NCBI GenBank assembly: GCA_015066045.1
Contig: SVPD01000014.1
Span: 1-50,300, forward strand
DNA length: 50,300 bases
Reading direction: 5' to 3'
Source: Oscillospiraceae bacterium
GTDB taxonomy: Bacteria; Bacillota; Clostridia; Oscillospirales; Acutalibacteraceae
Shown: piece by piece, positions 7,271-15,578 of the stretch
Position numbering within the stretch: position 1 is the first letter of the stretch
How the letters are laid out: each line of letters opens with the position of its first letter
Translations under genes and position numbers: made by a program
Notes under the pieces: model-generated
Databases searched by the model: none
What the model saw: only the letters and a program-made list of their open reading frames with translations
Told to the model about the DNA's origin: nothing

Positions 7271-10018
7271 GTGCTTATATTAAAAGACATAGTCAAAGAT
7301 TATCATACCGGCGACACTACCGTTAAGGCACTGCGTAATATAAACATAAATTTCAGAGAGAATGAGTTTGTTTCCATCCTCGGTCCCTCGGGCTGCGGTA
7401 AAACCACTCTTCTTAACCTTATCGGCGGTCTCGACCGTTATACCAGCGGTGACCTTATCATAAACGGCAAATCGACCAAAACCTTTAAGGACGGCGACTG
7501 GGATACCTACAGAAACCACTCCATCGGCTTCGTTTTCCAGAGCTACAACCTTATCCCCCATCAGAGCGTTTTAGCCAATGTAGAGCTCGCTCTCACTCTC
7601 TCCGGTGTTTCCAAAAAGGAGAGAAAGGAAAGAGCTATCGCCGCCCTCGAGCAGGTAGGTCTTAAGGACCATATCCATAAAAAGCCTAATCAGATGTCCG
7701 GCGGACAGATGCAGCGAGTAGCTATCGCACGTGCTCTCATAAATAATCCCGACATTCTGCTGGCCGACGAGCCTACCGGTGCTCTGGACAGTGAAACCAG
7801 CGTACAGGTTATGGAGATACTGAAGGAAATTTCCAAAGATAAGCTCATCATTATGGTTACTCATAACCCCGATCTTGCCGAGGCATATTCTAACCGTATC
7901 ATCCGCTTTATGGACGGTAAGGTAATCGGTGACAGTAACCCCTTCGAGCCTCAGTCAAGTGACTTTTTCTGCGAAAAGCAAAAGGCGGAGGAGGAAAAGA
8001 AAAAGGGTAAAAAGCCCTCTATGAGTCTTTCCACGGCCTTCGGTCTCAGCCTTCGCAACCTTGCTACGAAAAAGGGCAGAACCTTCCTCACATCCTTCGC
8101 AGGCTCCATCGGTATCATCGGTATCGCTCTGGTTATCGCCCTTTCCACGGGTATTCAGAATTTTGTGGATAACATACAGACAGACACGCTGATGGCCTTC
8201 CCGCTTTCCATCGAAAATGAGTCGGTTGACATCGAATCGGTTATGAACTCTATGACGGGTATGACCAACCTTAATAATCTGGACCATGACAGAGAAAACG
8301 TTTACGTAAACGGTATGATAGCCGAAATAGTAAACACCTTTATTAACAAGGCTACCTCAAACAATCTGCGTACCTTAAAAAAGTACATAAGTGATAATCA
8401 GGAGGCCTTTGACGAGCTGTGTAACGATATTCAGTATATTTACGACACACCGCTCAATGTTTTCAGAGTAGACACCGATGAATATATTCAGGTAAGCCCG
8501 AACACGGTTATCGATGAAATCAGCGGCAGTGCCGAAAGCACTGAAATGTTTGAAAGCTTCACCGGTACCAGCCTCACCATCTGGGACGAGCTCATCGGTG
8601 AGGGCGAGGAAATACTCGAAAATTATAATCTTGTTTACGGCCGACTCCCCGAAAACAAAAACGAGGTAGTGGTAATTCTTGACGTAAACAATGAGGTAAA
8701 CGAATTCGTTCTCCACGGTATAGGCCTTAAGGACCAGAGCAAGTTTATGGAAGAAGTTATGGGCTCTTTAGGCACGGGAAGCACTCTGGAGCACGAGCTC
8801 GAGGAAAAATACACCTATGAGGAAATCTGCAACATAAAATACAAGCTCGTTCTTAATTACCAGTATATGGTAAAGGATGAAGAGACAGGCCTCTGGCAGG
8901 ACAAAAGTGCAAGCAAGCCCTTCGTAAGAAAGGTAATTGATGAGCAGGGACTTGATATCAGCATCGTAGGCGTTATCCGTCCTCAGGACGATAACCTTAT
9001 CGCTGTGGGTACCGGCGGTGTAGGCTACACCTCAGAGCTTATGGATTACGCTCTGAGCCAGACACTTAATTCACAGGTGGTACAGGAGCAGCTCGCTTCT
9101 CCCGACAGAGACGTTATCTCCGGTCTTGATTTCGTAAAGCTCAGTGTAAACGATTTCGATCTGGCAGACATCGACCTTAACGATATCGACATCAAATACC
9201 TTAACCTGGCTCCCTTTATGAGCCTCGTCGAGGGAATAGACATAACAAAAATCGACATTTCAAACATCAATCTTTCTTCAACCATAGGCTTCGGTTCTAT
9301 GAGTGAGCTGCAGAAAAAATTAGTGGAGGGCTTCCTTACGGATGACCAGGTTATCGCTCTGAAGCAGGCCTATATCGACACCGTATCGGCTCAGCGCTCC
9401 TATGATAATACGATGGGTATTTTAGGCTACCAGTCAGCAGATACCCCCAAGGCTATCTACTTCTATCCGAAAAGCTTCGACGCCAAAGACAAGCTCAAGG
9501 AAATGTTCGCCTACTATAATGAGCAGGTTACTGCCGATAACCATCCCGAATATTCCGTCCAGCCTACGGATGCCGTCGGAGCACTCCTTTCCTCTGTAAC
9601 TCTGATTATAGACATCGTTACCTATGTGCTTATCGTATTCGTTGCTATTTCACTGGTTGTTTCGTCTATTATGATAGGTATTATCACCTACATTTCAGTT
9701 CTCGAGAGAACCAAGGAAATCGGTATCCTCCGTGCTATCGGTGCATCGAAAAAGGATGTTTCCAGCGTATTCAATGCCGAAACCTTTACCATAGGTCTGG
9801 CGGCGGGTGTATTGGGTATACTTACCACTCTGCTGCTGGAGATACCCATAAATATCCTTCTGAGGCATTTCACCGGAACCGATGCGGCAGCCTCTCTCCC
9901 CTTCGGTGCGGCAGTGGGACTCATACTCATAAGCGTGCTTCTCACCTTTATCGCAGGCCTTGTTCCCTCCAGAATGGCGGCTAAAAAGGATCCCGTAGAG
10001 GCACTCAGAAGTGAATAA
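7271..10018 (+). CDS. MacB-like ABC transporter, fused ATPase-permease
   Basis: The 915-residue protein has an N-terminal ATPase (about 1-225) of the MacB/LolD type: Walker A GPSGCGKTT, signature MSGGQMQR, Walker B ILLADEPTGALD and H-loop VTHN. A FtsX/MacB-type permease follows. It has one transmembrane helix near 270-300, a ~470-residue extracellular region and three helices between about 770 and 905, ending with the family-typical DPVEALRSE. MacB-type transporters are mechanotransmitters that act on extracytoplasmic partners rather than classical pumps. The preceding gene encodes a surface protein that could be that partner. The start is GTG 7271, 8 bases after a perfect AGGAGG located in the end of the upstream gene. 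The substrate is unknown. A terminator follows. Confidence 0.93.
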   Translation: MLILKDIVKDYHTGDTTVKALRNININFRENEFVSILGPSGCGKTTLLNLIGGLDRYTSGDLIINGKSTKTFKDGDWDTYRNHSIGFVFQSYNLIPHQSVLANVELALTLSGVSKKERKERAIAALEQVGLKDHIHKKPNQMSGGQMQRVAIARALINNPDILLADEPTGALDSETSVQVMEILKEISKDKLIIMVTHNPDLAEAYSNRIIRFMDGKVIGDSNPFEPQSSDFFCEKQKAEEEKKKGKKPSMSLSTAFGLSLRNLATKKGRTFLTSFAGSIGIIGIALVIALSTGIQNFVDNIQTDTLMAFPLSIENESVDIESVMNSMTGMTNLNNLDHDRENVYVNGMIAEIVNTFINKATSNNLRTLKKYISDNQEAFDELCNDIQYIYDTPLNVFRVDTDEYIQVSPNTVIDEISGSAESTEMFESFTGTSLTIWDELIGEGEEILENYNLVYGRLPENKNEVVVILDVNNEVNEFVLHGIGLKDQSKFMEEVMGSLGTGSTLEHELEEKYTYEEICNIKYKLVLNYQYMVKDEETGLWQDKSASKPFVRKVIDEQGLDISIVGVIRPQDDNLIAVGTGGVGYTSELMDYALSQTLNSQVVQEQLASPDRDVISGLDFVKLSVNDFDLADIDLNDIDIKYLNLAPFMSLVEGIDITKIDISNINLSSTIGFGSMSELQKKLVEGFLTDDQVIALKQAYIDTVSAQRSYDNTMGILGYQSADTPKAIYFYPKSFDAKDKLKEMFAYYNEQVTADNHPEYSVQPTDAVGALLSSVTLIIDIVTYVLIVFVAISLVVSSIMIGIITYISVLERTKEIGILRAIGASKKDVSSVFNAETFTIGLAAGVLGILTTLLLEIPINILLRHFTGTDAAASLPFGAAVGLILISVLLTFIAGLVPSRMAAKKDPVEALRSE

Positions 10019-10036
10019 TCCGACCTTAAAATACAC

Positions 10037-10072
10037 AGAAAAGCCCTGTTCAGAAAAGAACGGGGCTTTTCT
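10037..10072 (+). terminator. Rho-independent terminator after the MacB-like operon
   Basis: A 15-base-pair hairpin with one G-T pair and a 6-base loop: arms AGAAAAGCCCTGTTC and GAACGGGGCTTTTCT. It starts 18 bases after the stop codon. No further gene is visible between here and the iscR-like promoter at 10242. Confidence 0.85.
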
Positions 10073-10241
10073 TGTGCATTTGTCCGGAAAGCTATGTCAG
10101 CCGAACTGATTTTTATGTGTGCGATAGCCGATAATTTAAAGATTTTGACGGTCAAGAGCATCAGCCTCCTTTTTTATAAACTTTCCACAAAAAAACACCC
10201 TTTCCCCCGCTCTTTTTCTACACCAAATAATTCATATCTGC

Positions 10242-10270
10242 TTGCTATGAATTAAAAACAGTGATATACT
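10242..10270 (+). promoter_or_regulatory. Sigma-A promoter of the isc operon
   Basis: TTGCTA (10242-10247), 17 bases, TATACT (10265-10270). The -10 box overlaps the palindrome at 10269-10283, fitting autoregulation by the Rrf2-family protein encoded just downstream. Confidence 0.75.
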
Positions 10271-10283
10271 ACTTATAAAGTAG
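10269..10283. promoter_or_regulatory. Candidate Rrf2/IscR operator
   Basis: A perfect inverted repeat, CTACTT-ATA-AAGTAG, starts in the -10 box and covers the expected transcription start, 37 bases before the regulator's ATG. Rrf2 proteins commonly bind such sites over their own promoter; binding here is inferred. Confidence 0.6.
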
Positions 10284-10320
10284 GAATTAATAGCTTAAGC
10301 CTACAGAAAGGAGTGCTGAA

Positions 10321-10764
10321 ATGAAAATTTCCACCAAAGGCAGATACGGTCTGCGTGTAATGACGGACATAGCGGTCAATACTGAAAAGTGCGGTCCGGT
10401 TTCACTTAAGGACATAGCCGAAAGAGAGCGTCTGTCGGAAAAATATCTCGAGCAGATAGTCGGCGCTCTGGTCAGAGAGGGACTGCTGAAATCCGTCAGA
10501 GGAGCCAGAGGCGGCTATCATCTCACGGCAGAGCCTGAGCAGATTACCGTCGAGCAGATACTGAAGGCCACCGAGGGCAGCTTAGCCCCCGTAGCCTGCG
10601 CTGAGGATAACGGCAGATGCGAAAACTACGGTGACTGCGTTACCTCCTTTATATGGACAGAGATTTACAAGGCGACCATCTCCGTCGTCAGCAGAATTAC
10701 CCTCAGAGATCTGGCAGAAAGAAGTAATAATTTGGAAAAAACAGAAATGGAGTGTTTGAAATGA
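10321..10764 (+). CDS. iscR: Rrf2-family iron-sulfur regulator (IscR-like)
   Basis: A 147-residue Rrf2 regulator. It begins [14 protein letters not shown], typical of the family, has a winged helix with the [12 protein letters not shown]...[13 protein letters not shown] recognition/wing region, and carries three cysteines (CX6CX5C around residues 93-106) that in IscR ligate a 2Fe-2S cluster. It probably senses Fe-S status and controls the desulfurase and scaffold genes that follow. AAGGAG lies 7 bases before ATG 10321. The stop overlaps the desulfurase start (ATGA). A CymR-like cysteine-metabolism role is the alternative, but the cysteines and neighbours favour IscR. Confidence 0.9.
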   Translation: MKISTKGRYGLRVMTDIAVNTEKCGPVSLKDIAERERLSEKYLEQIVGALVREGLLKSVRGARGGYHLTAEPEQITVEQILKATEGSLAPVACAEDNGRCENYGDCVTSFIWTEIYKATISVVSRITLRDLAERSNNLEKTEMECLK

Positions 10765-11942
10765 GATATGTTTATGCGGATAACGCTGCTACTACTCCCG
10801 TTTCCCCTAAGGTAGTGGAGGCAGTTCTTCCTTATATGACAGAGTTTTACGGTAACCCCTCCAGCCTTTATCAGACAGGTCAGAAGGCCTTTAAGGCAGT
10901 GGACAGAGCCAGACAGCAGGTAGCCGATGCACTCGGTGCGGAAAAGGATGAAATCTTTTTCACCTCAGGCGGCTCAGAGGCTGATAACTGGGCTATCAAG
11001 GGTGCTGCTGCTCTTGGTGCCAAAAAGGGCAAAAAGCATCTGATTACCACCAAGATAGAGCATCACGCCGTGCTGCACACCATGCAGACTCTGGAAAAGC
11101 AGGGCTTCACCGTTACTTATCTGGATGTTTACGAAAACGGTATCGTAAGGGTAGAGGATGTGGAAAAGGCTATCACCGACGAAACCTGCCTCGTAACCGT
11201 AATGTATGCAAACAATGAAATCGGTACCATTCAGCCCATCGCCGAAATCGGCAGACTCTGTAAGGAAAAGGGCGTTCTTTTCCACACGGATGCCGTTCAG
11301 GCAGTAGGCCACGTAGCTATCGACGTAAAGGAGCAGAACATCGATATGCTCTCTCTTTCAGGTCATAAGTTCCATGCAGTCAAGGGTATCGGCGCACTTT
11401 ACTGCAGAAAGGGCATCCGTCTTCCTAATCTTATCGAGGGCGGCGGACAGGAAAAGGGCAGAAGAGCAGGCACGGAAAACGTTCCCGGCATCGTAGGTCT
11501 CGGTGTGGCTATCACAGATATGTGTGCCGACATAGAGGAAAATGCCAAAAAGGTTTCGGCTCTGCGTGACAGACTTTTCGAGGGCGCAAGTAAAATTTCT
11601 CACTCGAGAATAAACGGCGACAGAGAAAAGAGACTTCCCGGTAATTTCAGCATGTGCTTCGAGGGCATCGAGGGCGAAAGCTTACTGCTTATGCTCGATA
11701 TGCAGGGAGTATGTGCCTCCAGCGGCAGTGCCTGTACCTCGGGCTCACTGGACCCCAGCCACGTGCTTTTAGCCATCGGTCTCAAGCACGAGGTAGCACA
11801 CGGCTCACTCCGACTTTCTCTCAGTGAAAGCAATACCGCAGAGGATGTGGACTACATTCTCGAGGTTCTTCCTCCCATCGTGGACAGACTCCGTCAGATG
11901 TCACCTCTCTGGGAGCATATATTAGAAAACGAAAAAGCTTAA
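10761..11942 (+). CDS. iscS: Cysteine desulfurase (IscS/NifS)
   Basis: This PLP enzyme of 393 residues takes sulfur from cysteine as an enzyme persulfide, releasing alanine, and passes it to the IscU scaffold encoded next. Visible signatures: the PLP lysine in [12 protein letters not shown] (K203), the histidine pair in TTKIEHHAV, and the mobile catalytic cysteine in SSGSACTSG (C325). Length is normal for the family. ATG 10761 overlaps the regulator's stop by four bases and has GGAG 8 bases upstream. A GTG at 10752 in the same frame has no ribosome site at a usable distance. It may also supply sulfur for MnmA (38059). Confidence 0.96.
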   Translation: MRYVYADNAATTPVSPKVVEAVLPYMTEFYGNPSSLYQTGQKAFKAVDRARQQVADALGAEKDEIFFTSGGSEADNWAIKGAAALGAKKGKKHLITTKIEHHAVLHTMQTLEKQGFTVTYLDVYENGIVRVEDVEKAITDETCLVTVMYANNEIGTIQPIAEIGRLCKEKGVLFHTDAVQAVGHVAIDVKEQNIDMLSLSGHKFHAVKGIGALYCRKGIRLPNLIEGGGQEKGRRAGTENVPGIVGLGVAITDMCADIEENAKKVSALRDRLFEGASKISHSRINGDREKRLPGNFSMCFEGIEGESLLLMLDMQGVCASSGSACTSGSLDPSHVLLAIGLKHEVAHGSLRLSLSESNTAEDVDYILEVLPPIVDRLRQMSPLWEHILENEKA

Positions 11943-11962
11943 GTAAAAAGGAGACGAGACAA

Positions 11963-12394
11963 ATGGAATACAGTGCAAAAGTAATGGAGCATTTCACCAA
12001 CCCCCACAATGTAGGTGAAATCCCCGACGCAAACGGCATAGGTGAAATAGGTAACGCTAAATGCGGCGATATAATGAAGATGTATCTTAAAATAGAAAAT
12101 GACGTGGTAGTAGACGTCAAGTTCAAAACCTACGGCTGCGCATCCGCTATCGCCACCAGCTCCATCGCCACGGATATGATTAAAGGTCAGCCCATCAGCG
12201 AGGTTCTCAAGCTCACAAACAGTGCAGTAGTTGAGGCTTTGGACGGTCTTCCCGCAGTCAAAATTCACTGCAGCGTTTTAGCTGAGCAGGCAGTCAAGGC
12301 TGCTCTGTCCGACTACTATAAGAGACAGGGTATCGATCCCGAGCCTATCGTAGGCAAGATTGAGGACCACGACCACGATGCCTGTCATATATAA
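11963..12394 (+). CDS. iscU: Fe-S cluster assembly scaffold IscU/NifU
   Basis: The 143-residue protein is a U-type scaffold on which 2Fe-2S and 4Fe-4S clusters are built before transfer. The three cluster cysteines are present in NAKCGD (C34, with the conserved Asp next but one), TYGCASAIA (C59) and KIHCSVLA (C103). The C-terminus adds a histidine/aspartate-rich tail, DHDHDACHI. It is the last gene of the iscR-iscS-iscU operon, 20 bases after iscS with AAGGAG upstream. It has an obvious client in the Fe-S-rich hydrogenase complex at 42-47 kb. Confidence 0.95.
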   Translation: MEYSAKVMEHFTNPHNVGEIPDANGIGEIGNAKCGDIMKMYLKIENDVVVDVKFKTYGCASAIATSSIATDMIKGQPISEVLKLTNSAVVEALDGLPAVKIHCSVLAEQAVKAALSDYYKRQGIDPEPIVGKIEDHDHDACHI

Positions 12395-12435
12395 AAAGTC
12401 ATACAAAAAGTGCAGACCGCACAAATCAAGATAAT

Positions 12436-12475
12436 AAAAAAATCCGCTGAATCAGTTTGATTCAGCGGATTTTTT
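12436..12475. terminator. Bidirectional terminator between iscU and the cation ATPase
   Basis: A perfect 14-bp stem (arms AATCCGCTGAATCA and TGATTCAGCGGATT, 3-base loop) is flanked by an A-run on the left and a T-run on the right. It can therefore end transcripts from both the isc operon and the convergent ATPase gene. Confidence 0.9.
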
Positions 12476-12493
12476 GTATTATTTATACTGAAA

Positions 12494-15286
12494 TTATTTC
12501 TTTCTGAATGCTCTCTGAACGGCCTTCACTGCTTCAACCACGGGAACAGTGGAAATACCGAGAGCTACGCACACTCCGTACTCCTTGAGGCTGATAGCGG
12601 TGAACTCGAAGGCATCAGCCAGGAAGGGAATGTAGATAACTGCGGTGGTGAGGATGAGTGTCAGTGCCATAGCACCGAAGAGCCACTTGTTGTGGTTGCC
12701 GAGGGTGAATACGGACTTTCTCTGTGAACGCATATTAAAGGAATGGAACACCTCGGAAAGGCTCATGGTAAGGAATGCCATGGTCATACCGTTACCGTGG
12801 ATAAGCTCATAGACATTATCGTAAACACCGTGGCCTGTCACTGCTACGGACTCCAGAGCGGCTCTGATGCCTTCGCTCTCTACTGCCAGGAAGGTCATGG
12901 GGAACTCGCCAATTTTCATCATAAGGTCAGCGGAAATGATACCCGAAGCGAAAAGCTCATTCACGCTCATAAGGTTACCGAGGAAGTAAGCGGCGAGAGT
13001 GAGTGCCGTTACCATAGCACCCTGATAAAGCACATCTATGCCCAGACCGCCTGCGAAAATGCCGTCCTTTGAGGAGCGGGGCTTTCTCTGCATAATATCC
13101 TTCTCGCCCTTTTCCATACCGAGAGAAAGTGCGGGGAAGGTGTCGGTAATAAGGTTTATCCATAAAAGGTGTGTGGGCTTGAGGATGGTGAAGCCGAGCA
13201 TGGTGGCGATGAAGATAGAGAGAACCTCGGAAAGGTTTGAGGAAAGAAGGAACTGGATAGCCTTTCTGATGTTATCGTAAATTCTTCTGCCCTGTGCCAC
13301 TGCGGCTACTATGGTAGCGAAGTTATCGTCTGCCAGAACCATATCGGCTACATTTTTGGTAACGTCGGTGCCGGTGATGCCCATACCTACGCCGATGTCT
13401 GCACTCTTTATGGAGGGAGCATCGTTTACGCCGTCACCTGTCATAGCGGTAACTCTGCCGTTTTCTCTCCAAGCATTTACTATTCTTACCTTGTGCTCAG
13501 GCTGAACACGGGCATATACGTGGTACTGCTTTACCTTTTCTTTAAACTGCTCATCACTGATGTCGTCGAGCTCTGCACCTGTGATGGCCTCATCTGCCGA
13601 CTGAATGATGCCGAGCTCTTTGGCGATGGCTACGGCAGTATCCTTGTGGTCACCGGTAATCATAACGGCGGTGATGCCTGCGCTCTTACATTCGTCGATG
13701 GCAAGCTTAACCTCGGGGCGTACAGGATCTATCATACCGCACAGACCTACGAAAATGAGGTCGTTTTCGAGAGCCTCAGAGGTTTCCTCGGCAGGCTTTG
13801 CAGAGAGAACCTTCATGGAAAGAGCGAGCACACGCAGAGCCTTGTCTGCCATTTCCTTATTTTTGGCGGCGATAACTGCTCTGACCTCGTCGGTCATGGG
13901 AACCTCTTTACCGCCAATAACAGCAGTCTTACATCTGCCTAAAACCACGTCGGGAGCACCCTTGGTAAACTGATAGATGCTCTCACCGAAGGTGTGAACG
14001 GTGGTCATCATCTTTCTCGAGGAATCGAAGGGTACCTCAGCGATACGGGGATAAGAGGCCTTGAGGTCATTTTTATTAAGATTATTTTTCAGTGCGTGGT
14101 AAACGAGAGCAGCCTCGGTGGGCTCACCGATAACACCCTCGCCCTCTACCTCTGCGTCAGTACACAGAGCCATACCTGTAGCGAAAAGCTCCTCATTATC
14201 GCAGAAGGTTTCCACTACCGTCATTTTATTCTGAGTGAGAGTACCTGTCTTGTCTGAACAGATAATCTGTGCGCAGCCGAGAGTTTCTACGGCAGTAAGC
14301 TTACGGATGATAGCGTTCTGCTTTGACATTTTGGTAACACCCATGGAAAGCAGAATGGTAACTACTGCGGCAAGTCCCTCGGGAATGGCGGCTACGGCCA
14401 GAGAAATGGCTACCATAAAGGTGTCCAGAGCCATAGTAAGAGAGAAGCCCTCCTCAGAGGTAATAAGAGTAAAGGCGAAAATGAATGCGCAGATGCCTAT
14501 AACGAGGAAGGAAAGGATTTTACTCAGCTGAGCGAGCTTTATCTGTAAGGGAGTCTGTCCCTCCTCAGCGGCCTCTATAGCACCGGCTATTTTACCCATT
14601 TCGGTGTTCATACCGGTACCCGTAACCACTGCGACACCTCTGCCGTAAACCACATTGGAGCCCATATAGACCATATTTTTTCTGTCACCGAGAGGAACGT
14701 CACCGTTTTCACCGGCAGTGAGAGCATCGACCTTTTTGTTTACAGGTACGCTTTCACCCGTGAGTGAAGCCTCCTCCACCTGCATAGTGGCGCACTCGAT
14801 GATTCGTGCATCGGCGGGAATAGCGTCACCGGCCTCGAGATGGATAATGTCGCCCACCACGAGCTCCTCGCTCTTTACGTGGCTGAGCTTTCCGTCTCTG
14901 ACTACCTTGGAGGTAGCGGCCGCCATCTCCTGCAGTGCCTCGATAGCTGCCTCTGCCTTGCTTTCCTGCACAACGCCGAGAACTGCATTAAGCACGACTA
15001 CAAAGAGGATGATGATAACATCTGTGGGGAACTCCATCTGTCCGCTCTGCATTCCCTCGATTACACCTGTCACGGCGGAAATCACTGCCGCCACGATAAG
15101 AATGATAATCATGGGATCCTTCAGCTGGTCCATAAAGCGTGCCAGAGTTGATTTTTTCTTTGCTTCGTTCAGTTTGTTTTTACCGTCTCTTTCGAGTCGG
15201 GCCTGTGCCTCAGCTTCGGTAAGTCCCGCTGCCGAAGATTTCACCTCGGAGAAAACCTCCTCAGCCGAATGAAGATAATGTTTCAT
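12494..15286 (-). CDS. P2-type cation-transporting ATPase, probable Mn2+ (Ca2+) exporter
   Basis: A 930-residue SERCA/PMCA-like P-type ATPase. Seen: an N-terminal cation-ATPase domain, the TGES actuator loop (EASLTGESVPVNK), the phosphorylation motif CSDKTGTLT (Asp near 345), the hinge MTGDGVNDAP, PEGL in M4, NLSEV in M5 and NLITD in M6. These membrane residues match the calcium/manganese site of SERCA-type pumps. Similarity alone would give a Ca2+ ATPase. The yybP-ykoY riboswitch in the leader indicates Mn2+-induced expression, as for Lactococcus yoaB, so Mn2+ export is the better guess. The second ATG (15286) is preferred because AAGGA then lies 7 bases upstream; ATG 15292 is almost in contact with it. 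Confidence 0.93.
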   Translation of the reverse strand: MKHYLHSAEEVFSEVKSSAAGLTEAEAQARLERDGKNKLNEAKKKSTLARFMDQLKDPMIIILIVAAVISAVTGVIEGMQSGQMEFPTDVIIILFVVVLNAVLGVVQESKAEAAIEALQEMAAATSKVVRDGKLSHVKSEELVVGDIIHLEAGDAIPADARIIECATMQVEEASLTGESVPVNKKVDALTAGENGDVPLGDRKNMVYMGSNVVYGRGVAVVTGTGMNTEMGKIAGAIEAAEEGQTPLQIKLAQLSKILSFLVIGICAFIFAFTLITSEEGFSLTMALDTFMVAISLAVAAIPEGLAAVVTILLSMGVTKMSKQNAIIRKLTAVETLGCAQIICSDKTGTLTQNKMTVVETFCDNEELFATGMALCTDAEVEGEGVIGEPTEAALVYHALKNNLNKNDLKASYPRIAEVPFDSSRKMMTTVHTFGESIYQFTKGAPDVVLGRCKTAVIGGKEVPMTDEVRAVIAAKNKEMADKALRVLALSMKVLSAKPAEETSEALENDLIFVGLCGMIDPVRPEVKLAIDECKSAGITAVMITGDHKDTAVAIAKELGIIQSADEAITGAELDDISDEQFKEKVKQYHVYARVQPEHKVRIVNAWRENGRVTAMTGDGVNDAPSIKSADIGVGMGITGTDVTKNVADMVLADDNFATIVAAVAQGRRIYDNIRKAIQFLLSSNLSEVLSIFIATMLGFTILKPTHLLWINLITDTFPALSLGMEKGEKDIMQRKPRSSKDGIFAGGLGIDVLYQGAMVTALTLAAYFLGNLMSVNELFASGIISADLMMKIGEFPMTFLAVESEGIRAALESVAVTGHGVYDNVYELIHGNGMTMAFLTMSLSEVFHSFNMRSQRKSVFTLGNHNKWLFGAMALTLILTTAVIYIPFLADAFEFTAISLKEYGVCVALGISTVPVVEAVKAVQRAFRKK

Positions 15287-15404
15287 GTTCATTTCCTTCC
15301 TTTTTGGATTTTTCCGTTTTTATTTTTGAGTATTTATAAATAATATATTCTCATTAAGACAAGAATATATTTTTTCAGTCAGGACGGCAAATTGCTTCCG
15401 CATC

Positions 15405-15448
15405 AAAAAAGACCTTTAACAGAACCGCGCGGAACTGCTAAAGGTCTT
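15405..15448 (-). terminator. Riboswitch-controlled intrinsic terminator
   Basis: On the minus strand, arms AAGACCTTTAGCAG and CTGTTAAAGGTCTT (one G-T pair) with a GC-rich inner part are followed by six Ts. The 5' arm shares AAGACCTTT with the 3' strand of riboswitch helix P1, so aptamer folding and terminator folding exclude each other. This is an ON-switch design: ligand stabilises P1 and allows read-through into the ATPase gene. Confidence 0.88.
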
Positions 15449-15520
15449 GCTGCCGTAATGTGGCCTGTAAACCAGCCCGAGGGCGTGTGTTGATTTACAG
15501 CGAGAGCTACTCCCCTTTTA
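15440..15520 (-). ncRNA. yybP-ykoY manganese riboswitch aptamer
   Basis: On the minus strand the leader contains the two hallmark segments of this class: AAAAGGGGAGTAGC at the 5' end and AGCAAGACCTTT at the 3' end. AAAGG and CCTTT pair as P1. Between them a CTGTAAA/TTTACAG helix encloses a GCCC-TC-GGGC hairpin. The conserved ends match the structurally characterised Lactococcus yoaB aptamer as I remember it. Yybp-ykoY RNAs sense Mn2+ and control Mn2+ exporters. It lies in the 5' leader of the P-type ATPase gene and overlaps a terminator. Confidence 0.93.
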
Positions 15521-15549
15521 TGTGAAGGTAAATGCTTCGTCTTGCATTA

Positions 15550-15578
15550 ATAATACCACATCAGGAAATTTTTGTCAA
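15550..15578 (-). promoter_or_regulatory. Sigma-A promoter for riboswitch and cation ATPase
   Basis: TTGACA (15578-15573), 17 bases, TATTAT (15555-15550) on the minus strand. The -35 box includes the stop codon of the upstream membrane-protein gene. Transcription would start near 15543, about 23 bases before the aptamer. Confidence 0.85.

Noticed and set aside
10073-10241. Possible small gene between the MacB-like operon and the isc promoter
   Set aside because: No frame with a ribosome site or reasonable length; only AT-rich spacer is visible.
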